NCBI GenBank assembly: GCA_001604045.1
Contig: LVAN01000009.1
Span: forward strand, 1 to 64,000
Direction: 5' to 3'
Source of the DNA: Clostridiales bacterium Firm_08
GTDB taxonomy: Bacteria; Bacillota; Clostridia; Oscillospirales; QAKW01
Length of the DNA: 64,000 nucleotides
Part shown: positions 1 through 8,430 of the stretch, piece by piece
Numbering within the stretch: position 1 is the first letter of the stretch
Layout of the letters: the number at the start of each line of letters is the position of its first letter
Notes under the pieces: generated by a model
Told to the model about the DNA's origin: nothing
The model's database searches: none
What the model saw: the letters and a program-made list of their open reading frames with translations, nothing else
Position numbers and translations under genes: made by a program

Positions 1-439
1 ATAAAATCCCCTAATTTGTGGATATTTATTGGTTATTTTATACTGTTTTTTATAAAAAGTTACAAAAAAATAAAGGGAAAGGCTTTACGCGTTTCCCTGA
101 AATATACGAAAAACCGCGGGAAATTCCCGCGATTTTTCGTCAGCGTGTTAAAGAACCTCTTTAACACGCTGGCAGACTGCAAAAAAGGAAGTTGCACTCG
201 TCGGCGTACGTGGGTACGGTAGAGAGCGGATCGGTGGAAAACAGAGAAAAGCCTTGCAGAGCAAGGCTTCCTTGGGAGAGAACATTTGTTTTTTCTCTGT
301 TTCGATTTCAGGTTTTGAACTTTTATGAAAACGAAACTATTTAAAACATTGTTTCTGTTTCTCTGTGGTGAAACGACTTTTTTGACAGTCTGTACGAAAA
401 CCGCGGGAATTTCCCGCGGTTTTTCGTTAAATGATATTT
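1..439. repeat. Gene-free leading tract with stacked hairpins and a possible palindromic element
   Basis: I see no convincing gene here. The tract holds two near-copies of one GC-rich terminator-like hairpin (about 113-140 and 393-427, each with arms around CCGCGGGAA flanked by A and T runs). A perfect hairpin built on GCGTGTTAAAG lies at about 142-171. Around 170-200 and 370-394 are imperfect inverted copies of a CAGACTG-AAAAAA segment. Between them, ACAGAGAAAA (near 240) and TTTTCTCTGT (near 291) are also complementary and enclose a smaller AGCCTTGC hairpin. The segment from about 170 to 394 therefore folds back on itself, as a small non-coding palindromic element might. The right-hand hairpin probably ends the rubredoxin transcript. 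Confidence 0.4.
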
Positions 440-592
440 TTACTGCGCCTCAAAAGCGTCCTTCCCGAGTCCGCAGATGGGACAGACGAAATCTTCCGGC
501 ACGTCTTCCCACGCCGTGCCCGGCGCGATGCCGTTCTCGGGATCGCCGATCTCGGGATCGTACTCATAGCCGCAGGGGCATACGTATTTCAC
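440..592 (-). CDS. Rubredoxin (small, GTG start)
   Basis: A 50-residue rubredoxin that reads [20 protein letters not shown] at its N-terminus. It has the two iron-binding knuckles, C-P-C-G-Y near residue 5 and C-P-I-C-G near residue 38. The first knuckle is CxC (Cys5-Pro-Cys7) instead of the canonical CxxCG, while the second is normal. The start is GTG at 592, preceded by a strong AAGGAGG at 8 nt. It lies 42 bp downstream of the flavodiiron gene on the same strand, so it is probably co-transcribed and is a natural electron donor to that enzyme in oxygen or NO reduction. The length is typical of the family (about 50-55). Confidence 0.85.
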   Translation of the reverse strand: MKYVCPCGYEYDPEIGDPENGIAPGTAWEDVPEDFVCPICGLGKDAFEAQ

Positions 593-633
593 ACAAAACG
601 CCTCCTTTCTTTCCTATATTTATATAGTAAATA

Positions 634-2424
634 CTATTTGATCTCCTCAAAATCCGCCGCGCCGTGCTTGCAGAGCGGACAGACGATGTCTTCCGGCAGG
701 GTATCGCCTTCATAGACGTAGCCGCAGACCTTGCAGACAAAACCTTTTTTACCCTCGGTCTCGGGTTTGGGTTTGACGTTTTGCTGATAGTAGGTGTAGG
801 TCATCGTCTCGGCGTTCGACATCACGCGGCACTCCTCCAGAGAGCAGATGAACATACCGTGGGTGTCCAGATCGATATATTGCTCCACTTTGAGCGACAT
901 AAAGGAGTTGATATAGCGGGGCAGGAACACAAGCCCGTTATCCGAGCGGAGCAGTTCCTCCTCCCCGGCGAATTTGTCCACCGTCCTGCCGCTTTGGAAC
1001 CCGAATTGCTCAAACACCTTGAAAGGCGCCTCGACGCTCAGGCAGTTGACGTTCATTTTGCCGGTCTGTTTGATGATATGGTGAGAGTAATTCTGTTTAT
1101 TGATGGTAACGGCGATACGGTTGGGGGCGTTAGTGACCTGGGAGACGGTATTGACGATAAGTCCGTTATCCCTGACGCCGTCGCTCGACGTGACGACGTA
1201 CAGACCGTAGCCGATGTTGAACAGCGCTTTAACGTCGTTTTTATCCGCCTTGTCCTGTCTCGCGGCGTATTCGGTGCAGAGTTCGTCCGCGAGACGGGCG
1301 ATCTGCTCTTTATTCTCTCCACTCATCGCGGATAAAATACGGACGCTTGTCGGGGAAAACGTGATGTTTTTGCTGTTTTCAAACATCCCGCGCATTACCT
1401 TTGCCGCCTGCGGCGCCCAACTGCCGTTTTCGATAAGCCCCACGGTGCGGTCACGGTAGCCGCGTTCGGTAAGGTGATCGATAAACGCTTTCATCGGGGG
1501 AAAGATCTCGGCGTTGTACGTGGTGGTCGCAAGTACGAGTTTGCCGTATCGGAACGCGTCCTCCACCGCTTCCGCCATATCCATGCGGGCGAGATCGTGA
1601 ACGGATACTTTGGGGCATCCGCGTTTTTTGAGTTCATCCGCCAGCAGATCCACCGCTTTTTTGGTGTTGCCGTATACCGATGTGTAGGCGATGACGACGC
1701 CGTCGCTCTCCACGCCGTAGGACGACCAGGTGTTATACAGATCAAGGTAATATCCGAGATTTTCCGAAAGCACGGGACCGTGCAGCGGGCAGATGATACC
1801 GATGTCCAGCGCCGCCGCTTTTTTCAGCACCGCCTGCACCTGCGCGCCGTATTTTCCGACGATGCCGAAATAGTAGCGCCGCGCCTCGCACGCCCAGTCC
1901 TCATCCGCGTCCAGCGCGCCGAATTTGCCGAAACCGTCAGCGGAGAACAGCACTTTATCCGTCTCGTCATACGTCATCAGCACCTCCGGCCAGTGGACCA
2001 TCGGCGCGGTGATGAAATGCAGCGTGCGGCGGCCGAGGGACAGTGTGTCTCCCTCCCCGACGACGACGCGGCGGTCGGCAAAGTCGGTGCCGAAAAACTG
2101 CTCCATCATTTTGAACGCCTTGGCGGACGCCACGATGACAGCGTTCGGATACGCTTTCATAAACGTATCGATGTTAGCGCTGTGATCCGGCTCCATATGC
2201 TGAACAATGAGGAAATCCGGTGTTTTGCCATTCAGAGCCGCCTGCAGATTATCCAGCCACTCGTGTTTGAATCGGATATCCACCGTATCCATCACGGCGA
2301 TCTTGTTGTCTCTGATCAGATAGGAATTGTACGCCATACCGTTCGGCACGTCGTATTGTCCCTCGAACAGATCGACGTCATGGTCATTGACGCCGATATA
2401 AAGAATATCTTTTGTAACATTCAT
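634..2424 (-). CDS. Multidomain flavodiiron protein (flavodiiron core, flavin reductase, rubredoxin)
   Basis: Reduces oxygen and/or NO in the cytoplasm of anaerobes. The N-terminal metallo-beta-lactamase-like diiron domain (about residues 1-250) shows HMEPDH, the typical HxExDH ligand set, followed by HWPEV, SADG and CPLHGP. A flavodoxin domain follows (about 250-390, with YTSVYGNTKKAV as the FMN loop). Next are a flavin-reductase-like domain (about 400-540) and a C-terminal rubredoxin (about 550-596) with CKVCGY and CPLCKH. ATG at 2424 is preferred over an upstream in-frame GTG (2433), which has only 2 nt between itself and the GAAGGG site. The start region is buried in a 23-bp perfect hairpin. 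A separate rubredoxin gene follows. Which gas is the main substrate cannot be told from sequence. Confidence 0.93.
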   Translation of the reverse strand: MNVTKDILYIGVNDHDVDLFEGQYDVPNGMAYNSYLIRDNKIAVMDTVDIRFKHEWLDNLQAALNGKTPDFLIVQHMEPDHSANIDTFMKAYPNAVIVASAKAFKMMEQFFGTDFADRRVVVGEGDTLSLGRRTLHFITAPMVHWPEVLMTYDETDKVLFSADGFGKFGALDADEDWACEARRYYFGIVGKYGAQVQAVLKKAAALDIGIICPLHGPVLSENLGYYLDLYNTWSSYGVESDGVVIAYTSVYGNTKKAVDLLADELKKRGCPKVSVHDLARMDMAEAVEDAFRYGKLVLATTTYNAEIFPPMKAFIDHLTERGYRDRTVGLIENGSWAPQAAKVMRGMFENSKNITFSPTSVRILSAMSGENKEQIARLADELCTEYAARQDKADKNDVKALFNIGYGLYVVTSSDGVRDNGLIVNTVSQVTNAPNRIAVTINKQNYSHHIIKQTGKMNVNCLSVEAPFKVFEQFGFQSGRTVDKFAGEEELLRSDNGLVFLPRYINSFMSLKVEQYIDLDTHGMFICSLEECRVMSNAETMTYTYYQQNVKPKPETEGKKGFVCKVCGYVYEGDTLPEDIVCPLCKHGAADFEEIK

Positions 2425-2427
2425 TTT

Positions 2428-2475
2428 AAGCACATCCCTTCTATGGTATTAGAATACCATAGAAGGGATGTGCTT
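2428..2475 (-). promoter_or_regulatory. Perfect 23-bp inverted repeat over the flavodiiron ribosome-binding site
   Basis: The arms 2428-2450 and 2453-2475 are perfectly complementary, with only 2 nt (AG) between them. On the minus strand the downstream arm contains the GAAGGG Shine-Dalgarno of the flavodiiron gene and ends 3 nt before its ATG. No U-run follows on that strand; on the plus strand a T-rich run follows. It could be an operator for an oxygen/NO-sensing repressor, an mRNA structure that hides the ribosome site, or a read-through attenuator between the MFS gene and the flavodiiron gene. Confidence 0.7.
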
Positions 2476-2509
2476 TCAAGTCTTTTTTATACAAAAGCCT
2501 TCCTGAAGG

Positions 2510-3688
2510 TCATTTCGAAAGATTTTTCTTTATCATCGGCACCAGCGGGAAAATGGAGATGACAGATATTGCCGCCCAGGACAGGAACATCGGCGTATAT
2601 CCCGCCACGGAAACGGTATAACCGTATACCGCCGAGCCGATGCCCGCGCCCATATAGGACACGAAATCCATCACACCGCTGACCGACGCGACGCGGTCTG
2701 TCGCGGCGTAACTCATCGGCAGGATGCTGAGGAAGGTGGCGTTGATCATACTGGTGAACGCGTATACAAGACTCATGCACGCCACGGCGATGATGGGCAC
2801 GCCTGCGCCGAACACCAGCGGCAGACAGGCAAGCGCGCACCCGCCGAACGCGGCGGCGGTGATCACGTATTCACGGTATCCCGAGATCTTATAGAGCAGC
2901 GGGTAGACCAGCCGTCCGCCCAGCCCCACCAGCGGCACGAGCAGAACGTAATACGTCGAACTTCTGAGATCCAGCCCGAAACGATCGACGACGAACGCCG
3001 CCATCCAGAAACTGACGTTGTCTTTCATTACGCCGTGCAGCAGCGCGGGCAGCAGTACCCGGCGGATCTGCGCGTCGCGGAACAGTTCCCGTATTTGTCC
3101 GTTTTGTTTGGTCTCCTTTGGCGCGGGGCAGGCACCGCGCGTTTTCCACAGTACGAGCAGCGCGAAAAAGAACGTGATACATCCCGGAACGATGAAGGCG
3201 TATGTAAGTCCCGCCGCGGAGATCAGCCATCCGTTGATAAGAATGCCGATAACACTGCCCGCCGCCACGGCGGAGGACAGCAGAGAGGCGCGTTTTTTGG
3301 CGGTCTCACCGTCATAGACGGCGGAAAACATCCGCAAAAGGGATCCCCACAGCATCGACTGGCCAAACGCTCCCGTGCCCCACAGCACAGCCATCGCGGC
3401 AAAGGGCGGGAAAAAACTGAACGCGATGTTGGAAATGCCCACCGTCACAAGTCCTGTCACTACCATCTGCCAGGGCGGACGTTTGTCACTGACAGGGCCG
3501 GCCAGCAGCCGCCCCAGCGCGTAGACCACCGAAAAAATACCGGCAAGCCAGCCGAGCTGTACGGCGTCCGCGATACCCGCGTCCTGAAAGGACTTGTTCG
3601 CCATCGTCAAATTCAGTCTCGCGATATATAAAGAAGTATGTGAAAGATAGCATAGGATGAAAATGACCCACGCCTTTTCCCGTTTCAT
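2510..3688 (-). CDS. MFS transporter, organophosphate/OPA-like
   Basis: A polytopic protein of about 392 residues with roughly 12 hydrophobic segments. Its start resembles the glycerol-3-phosphate/hexose-phosphate branch (YIARLNL near the first helix, GPVSDKRPP in the first cytoplasmic loop). ATG at 3688 is chosen because GGGGGAG precedes it by 5 nt; an upstream GTG has no site. It is the fourth gene of the Leu T-box transcription unit, 26 bp after the amidohydrolase. By context it could import a carboxylate or ester precursor used by the neighbouring acyl-CoA synthetases, but the family alone does not define a substrate. Confidence 0.8.
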   Translation of the reverse strand: MKREKAWVIFILCYLSHTSLYIARLNLTMANKSFQDAGIADAVQLGWLAGIFSVVYALGRLLAGPVSDKRPPWQMVVTGLVTVGISNIAFSFFPPFAAMAVLWGTGAFGQSMLWGSLLRMFSAVYDGETAKKRASLLSSAVAAGSVIGILINGWLISAAGLTYAFIVPGCITFFFALLVLWKTRGACPAPKETKQNGQIRELFRDAQIRRVLLPALLHGVMKDNVSFWMAAFVVDRFGLDLRSSTYYVLLVPLVGLGGRLVYPLLYKISGYREYVITAAAFGGCALACLPLVFGAGVPIIAVACMSLVYAFTSMINATFLSILPMSYAATDRVASVSGVMDFVSYMGAGIGSAVYGYTVSVAGYTPMFLSWAAISVISIFPLVPMIKKNLSK

Positions 3689-3714
3689 TCCGTCTCCCCC
3701 GATCACGGCGTTTT

Positions 3715-4521
3715 TTATTTAAATCCGAATACCTTTTTCGCGTTTTCCGACAGGATGATCCGGCGTTCATCGTCGGTCAGCGGGATCCGCCAAAAGGTGT
3801 CCAGTTCAGTGTTCGGCTTCCACATCGGGAAATCGGTGCCGAACAGTACCCGCTCCGCGCCGTACGCTTTGATAAGCTCTGTCGCGACGTCCGTCGAGAT
3901 CATATAAAAACTTGACGAACAGTCCACATAAAGATTGGGTTCGCCCGCGAGTTGTTCCCATGCCGTTTCCCACAGCGACCAGCCGCCGAAGTGGGCGCCG
4001 ACAAAGGTAACGTCCCGGTACTTGCGGAGCATGGGGAGCAGGCGGTCGGGATTGGAATTGTCGTACCGCTTGTCGCCGGTGTGCATCAAAAGGGGCAGGC
4101 CGTTTTCCGCGCACAACTCATAAATGCGCTGACAGCGCGGGTCGTCCACTTTGAAATCCTGAATGTCGGGGTGGAGTTTCACGCCTTTCAGTCCCAGCGC
4201 GATCAGGTCTTTGACGTCCGCCGCCTGATCCTCACTGTCGGGATGGAGCGTGCCGAGTCCTATAAAACGTCCGCCGCTTTGCTCGACGCTCTGCGCGATG
4301 AAGCGGTTGATGCTCGCCACCTGTTTGGGCGTGGTGGCGACGCTTTGCACAACGCAGCGGTCAACGCCCGCCTCGTCGCTCTGCTTCAGCAGATCCGCCG
4401 CCGTGCCGACGCACGCCGCGACGGTGCCGTAAAAGTGATCCGTGCCCGCCACCGCGCGGGTGACGATCTTTTCGGGATAGATATGACAATGCGCGTCGAT
4501 GACCTCAAGTCCGTTTCTCAT
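3715..4521 (-). CDS. Amidohydrolase-2 family protein
   Basis: A TIM-barrel metal hydrolase or decarboxylase of the amidohydrolase-related (ACMSD-like) family, 268 residues. The metal motifs are visible: DAHCHIYPE at residues 9-17 (HxH), GVKLHPD, LLMHTGD, VGAHFGG, and FGTDFPMW near the C-terminus (metal Asp). Its ATG overlaps the TGA of the preceding synthetase gene (ATGA), which implies translational coupling in the Leu T-box operon. The substrate is unknown. Members act on small acids, lactones or anilides, so a role in freeing a carboxylic acid for the synthetase next door is a guess. Confidence 0.85.
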   Translation of the reverse strand: MRNGLEVIDAHCHIYPEKIVTRAVAGTDHFYGTVAACVGTAADLLKQSDEAGVDRCVVQSVATTPKQVASINRFIAQSVEQSGGRFIGLGTLHPDSEDQAADVKDLIALGLKGVKLHPDIQDFKVDDPRCQRIYELCAENGLPLLMHTGDKRYDNSNPDRLLPMLRKYRDVTFVGAHFGGWSLWETAWEQLAGEPNLYVDCSSSFYMISTDVATELIKAYGAERVLFGTDFPMWKPNTELDTFWRIPLTDDERRIILSENAKKVFGFK

Positions 4522-7028
4522 GCCGTTACCACCTTATCCGCTTTGTGCAGGCCGAGTTTTTCGACGGCGTCTTTCCGCATTTGATATTTGAGGATCTTGC
4601 CCGCCGCGTTCATCGGGAAACTCTTTACGAAATCGACGTAGCGGGGGACCTTGTGCCGTGCCATATGGTCGCCGATATACTGTTTCATCTCATCCTCGGT
4701 CATCGTCTCGCCTTCTTTGAGGATGATGCACGCCATAATTTCCTCGCCGTACTGTTCGTCCGGCACGCCGATGACCTGCACGTCGCTGACTTTGGGGTGG
4801 GTGTAGATGAACTCCTCGATCTCCTTGGGGTAAATATTCTCGCCGCCGCGGATGATCATATCCTTGAGCCGCCCGGTGATCCGGTAGTTGCCCTCTTTGG
4901 TGCGGCAGGCGAGGTCGCCGGTGTGCAGCCAGCCGTCCGCGTCGATGGCGGCGGCGGTGGCTTTGGGCATTTTGTAGTACCCTTTCATAATATTATACCC
5001 GCGCGCGACGAACTCTCCCGTCACTTCGTCCGGGCAGTCTTTGCCGGTCTCGGGATCGACGATCTTACATTCGATCTCCGGCATCGCCCGGCCGACGGTG
5101 GCGACCCGCACTTCCAGCGGATCGTCGGTGGAACTCATGGTGCATCCCGGCGACGCCTCGGTCTGGCCGTAGACGATGACGATCTCTTTCATATTCATCT
5201 TGTCCACGACGTCCCGCATCGCGGAGATGGGGCAGGGGCTGCCCGCCATGATGCCGGTCCGCATATAGGAGAAATCGGTCTTGGGGAAATCCGGATGTTC
5301 CAGCAGCGCGATAAACATGGTCGGCACGCCGTGGAACGCCGTGATATGCTCGTTATGGATGCAGGACAGCGCCGGTTTGGGGGAGAAATAGGGCAGGGGG
5401 AGCAGGGTGGCGCCGTGCGTCATAGAGGCGGTCATCGCCAGCACCATACCGAAACAGTGGAACATCGGCACCTGGATCATCATACGGTCGGCGGTGGACA
5501 GATCCATCCGGTCGCCGATGCACTTGCCGTTATTGACGATGTTGTAGTGGGTGAGCATAACGCCTTTGGGAAATCCCGTCGTGCCGGAGGTGTACTGCAT
5601 ATTGCAGACGTCGTCTTTATCGACGGTCGCCGCGATACGGCGGACTTCCTCCACCGGCACCTGCGACGAACGCTCGATGGCCTCCTCCCAGGTCAGGCAC
5701 CCTTTCTGACGGAAGCCGACGGTAATGACGTTGCGCAGGAAAGGCAGACGTCGGCTGTGAAGCGGCCGGCCCGGTTTGGTGTTTTCAAGTTCGGGGCAGA
5801 GTTCAGCGACGATCTTGCCGTAATGGTTGTCTTTGGCGCCCTCGGTCAGCACCAGGGTATGGGTGTCCGACTGTTTGAGCAGATACTCCGCCTCGTGGAT
5901 CTTGTAGGCGGTGTTGACGGTCACCAGCACCGCGCCGATCTTGGTGGTCGCCCAGAAGGCGATATACCACTGCGGAACGTTGGACGCCCACACCGCGACG
6001 TGATGCCCCGGCCGCACGCCCAGCGCGAGCAGGGAACGGGCGAAGGTGTCCACGTCATCCCGAAACTCGCTGTACGTGCGGGTGTAGTCCAGCGAGGTGT
6101 ATTTGAACGCGTATTGGTCAGGAAATTCCTCCACCATACGATCCAGCACCTGCGGGAAGGTCTCGTCGATGAGCAGGTCTTTTTTCCAGACGTACTGCCC
6201 AGTGTGACGGTTGTTGTAATAGAGGGTCTTTTTGTGGCGGGAGGTATCGCCGAACTGCTTCATAAAGCCCGTAAACTGCGCGAGGATCAGCTCCATGTCG
6301 TCAAGTTCGGGACACCAGGAGGGATCCCACACCAGCGACAGGAACCCGTCGTAGTTGACGGAACGAAGCGCCAGCATGATATCGCCGACCGGCAGGTCGC
6401 CCTCGCCGAGCAGGCGAAAAGAAATGCCGTCCTCCGTTTTGACGCCGTCGTTCAGCTGAACGTGACGGACATAGGCGCCGAGGTTTTTGATGACCTCCTC
6501 CGGCTCCTCGCCCCGCTCGAAATAGGCGGCGGTGGTCTGCCACAGCGCGCCGACGTTATCGCAGGCGAAACGCTCCAACATCGTCCGAAGCACCGCTGTG
6601 TCGGCGAACGCGCCGGACGTTTCGATCAGCAGAACGACGCCTTTTTCCTCGGCGTCGGGCAAAACGCTCTCGATCAGCGCCGCCGTCCGATCAGCGGCGC
6701 CATCCGCGGCAAATGCCCGCAGACGGATATTGGGGATGTGGAGGTTGGAGGCGATCTCCAGACAGCGGAGCGTCTCCTCCCTCGCCTCATTTTCGTCACC
6801 CGCGGCGTCCGCTACGACGTCGATACAGGGCAGAGAGAGTTTCTGCTCATAGAGCTTGCGCAGCGTCGCCGCGGCGGCGTAGTCATGGAACGCGCCGTCC
6901 TTGGCGGTGAAAAGCGGGTTTTTGATGTTGTGCAGTTCAATGCCCTGCATTTTGAGATCCCGCGCCGCGGCGCAGAACTGCTCAAAGGTCCGGCCGTGCC
7001 AGCCTTTGGTGGAAAAGGAGAGTTTCAC
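4518..7028 (-). CDS. TIM-barrel (sugar-phosphate isomerase-like) / acyl-CoA synthetase fusion
   Basis: An 836-residue two-part protein. Residues 1 to about 260 match the xylose-isomerase-like TIM-barrel superfamily (start KLSFSTKGW, then GIELHNI and LLIETSG). Residues about 288-836 are a complete AMP-forming acyl-CoA synthetase: the AMP motif YTSGTTGFPKG, YGQTEASP, GWLHTGDLA, GRLKDMIIRGGENIYP, and the catalytic lysine in AAGKILKYQ. The start is GTG at 7028, with GGAGG at 8 nt inside the end of the preceding gene. It sits second in the Leu T-box operon. In the scheme proposed here it would activate isovalerate (3-methylbutyrate) to its CoA ester for carboxylation to the leucine 2-oxoacid. The barrel's job is unknown. 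Confidence 0.85.
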   Translation of the reverse strand: MKLSFSTKGWHGRTFEQFCAAARDLKMQGIELHNIKNPLFTAKDGAFHDYAAAATLRKLYEQKLSLPCIDVVADAAGDENEAREETLRCLEIASNLHIPNIRLRAFAADGAADRTAALIESVLPDAEEKGVVLLIETSGAFADTAVLRTMLERFACDNVGALWQTTAAYFERGEEPEEVIKNLGAYVRHVQLNDGVKTEDGISFRLLGEGDLPVGDIMLALRSVNYDGFLSLVWDPSWCPELDDMELILAQFTGFMKQFGDTSRHKKTLYYNNRHTGQYVWKKDLLIDETFPQVLDRMVEEFPDQYAFKYTSLDYTRTYSEFRDDVDTFARSLLALGVRPGHHVAVWASNVPQWYIAFWATTKIGAVLVTVNTAYKIHEAEYLLKQSDTHTLVLTEGAKDNHYGKIVAELCPELENTKPGRPLHSRRLPFLRNVITVGFRQKGCLTWEEAIERSSQVPVEEVRRIAATVDKDDVCNMQYTSGTTGFPKGVMLTHYNIVNNGKCIGDRMDLSTADRMMIQVPMFHCFGMVLAMTASMTHGATLLPLPYFSPKPALSCIHNEHITAFHGVPTMFIALLEHPDFPKTDFSYMRTGIMAGSPCPISAMRDVVDKMNMKEIVIVYGQTEASPGCTMSSTDDPLEVRVATVGRAMPEIECKIVDPETGKDCPDEVTGEFVARGYNIMKGYYKMPKATAAAIDADGWLHTGDLACRTKEGNYRITGRLKDMIIRGGENIYPKEIEEFIYTHPKVSDVQVIGVPDEQYGEEIMACIILKEGETMTEDEMKQYIGDHMARHKVPRYVDFVKSFPMNAAGKILKYQMRKDAVEKLGLHKADKVVTA

Positions 7029-7031
7029 TTG

Positions 7032-8408
7032 TTATTCCTCCTCGTAAACGATTTTGTTGACAGCATTGAGATACGCGCGGATGGACGCGCCGAGGATATC
7101 GGTGGAGATACCGCTTCCCGAATAAAGCTTGCCGTCGGAACGGAGTTTGACGACGGCGTTGCCGACGGAATCCTTGCCCTCAGTGACCGCCTGGATCTGA
7201 AAATCGTCCAGCTCGAAATGATGTCCGATGATCTGCTCGATGGCGAGGAACGCCGCGTCCACCGGACCGTCGCCCAGGGCTACGCCCTGTAAGGTCTTGC
7301 CGGCTTTTTCCAGCGTGATCTGCGCGCTGGCGGTAACGACGTTGCCGCTGTTGATGACGTAACTGATGAGTTTATAGGTGGCGGGTACCTGCAGGGCGGA
7401 ACTCGCGACGATGGCGTCCAGTTCCTTGGCGCCCACCGTCTTTTTGACGGCGACGCGCTGGAACTCCTCGTAGACTCTCGCGCTGTCCTCCTCCGAGAGG
7501 TCATAGCCGAGCTTCGCCGCCGCCGCTTCCACGGCGGCGCGGTCGTCGTTGCGATCGAGTTTCAGGTCGTCCTCGCCGTTTCTTTCGATGGGAGAGGCCT
7601 CTTTTTCCCCGCGGGACGTGTCGGAGATCCAGCGGATCTGCCGCGCGGTGCGGTGGAGTTCGGTATACCGCAGTAAAGTGGTTACGGCAAGATGCTCGCC
7701 CCTGGCCTGCAGCAGTCCCGCGAAAGTCTCCAACGGTGTGATATCGCCGTCCACGGCGGTCTTGACCGCCGCCGCGCCGTTTTTGGCGGCGAGGACCGCC
7801 GCGGCGCAGGCGCATCCGTAGCGGTCGCCGCAAAGGACTCCCAGCGGCGCGCCGCAGCTCTCAGCGAGCTCTTTGGTAAACGCGGCGAACTCATCGGGCG
7901 GCAGGATCGCCTTGTCGTCGCATACGGTGACAAACTTCGCGCCTGCCGTAACGGCGGCTTTGATCGCCTCTTTCAGAAAGTCCGGCTCGGCGCTGCCGGC
8001 GTCAACGGCGCAAAACTCAACGTCGATACCCGTCGCCGCGGCCGCGGCAACGGTTTTCGCGATGTATTCGAGCATTTTGGGCGGTTTTTTGTGGCACTGG
8101 TATTCCATACAGGCGGGGGAGACGGGCAACTCGACCCGAAGCCGCGCTTTCGCCGCGTTTTGCAGAGCTTCCGCCGCGAGTTTCACGCCCGCTTCGCTGT
8201 TCGCCGCGACGGACAGCGCGCTTTCCTTGACAAAAGACGCCGTCGTCTTGACAAGCAATGTGTCGGCGCGCTCGTCTTTGATCTCCGGCAGTTCAATGAC
8301 GTCGACGCGGAGTTGTTCAAGACGTCTCGCGATCTCCAGCTTTTCCTTGAAATTGTAGGCGCCGCTCTCACGGCAGAGCGTTCGATCGGCAATGTTGATC
8401 TGTTTCAT
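7032..8408 (-). CDS. Isopropylmalate/homocitrate synthase-like protein with altered active site
   Basis: 458 residues, with the fold order of LeuA-type synthases: an N-terminal HMGL-like barrel (1 to about 270), a linker, and a C-terminal LeuA allosteric domain (about 330-455, with LGDGPVDAAF and SVGNAVVKL). The usual DTTLRDGEQ at the start of the barrel reads DRTLCRESG, and the metal-binding HxHND segment is replaced by LCGDRYG. The catalytic Arg and both metal histidines therefore appear lost, while the leucine-sensing domain looks intact. It is the first gene behind the Leu T-box. It may have a different reaction or be a regulatory pseudo-enzyme; ordinary 2-isopropylmalate synthase activity is doubtful. 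Confidence 0.8.
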   Translation of the reverse strand: MKQINIADRTLCRESGAYNFKEKLEIARRLEQLRVDVIELPEIKDERADTLLVKTTASFVKESALSVAANSEAGVKLAAEALQNAAKARLRVELPVSPACMEYQCHKKPPKMLEYIAKTVAAAAATGIDVEFCAVDAGSAEPDFLKEAIKAAVTAGAKFVTVCDDKAILPPDEFAAFTKELAESCGAPLGVLCGDRYGCACAAAVLAAKNGAAAVKTAVDGDITPLETFAGLLQARGEHLAVTTLLRYTELHRTARQIRWISDTSRGEKEASPIERNGEDDLKLDRNDDRAAVEAAAAKLGYDLSEEDSARVYEEFQRVAVKKTVGAKELDAIVASSALQVPATYKLISYVINSGNVVTASAQITLEKAGKTLQGVALGDGPVDAAFLAIEQIIGHHFELDDFQIQAVTEGKDSVGNAVVKLRSDGKLYSGSGISTDILGASIRAYLNAVNKIVYEEE

Positions 8409-8430
8409 AATCGTGTCCTCCTTTGAAAAT

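Noticed and set aside
634-2562. Long plus-strand open frames opposite the flavodiiron gene and similar ones opposite most GC-rich genes (for example 4545-7292, 8731-10434, 40084-42210).
   Set aside because: They mirror the codon pattern of strong minus-strand genes, match no family and lack ribosome sites.
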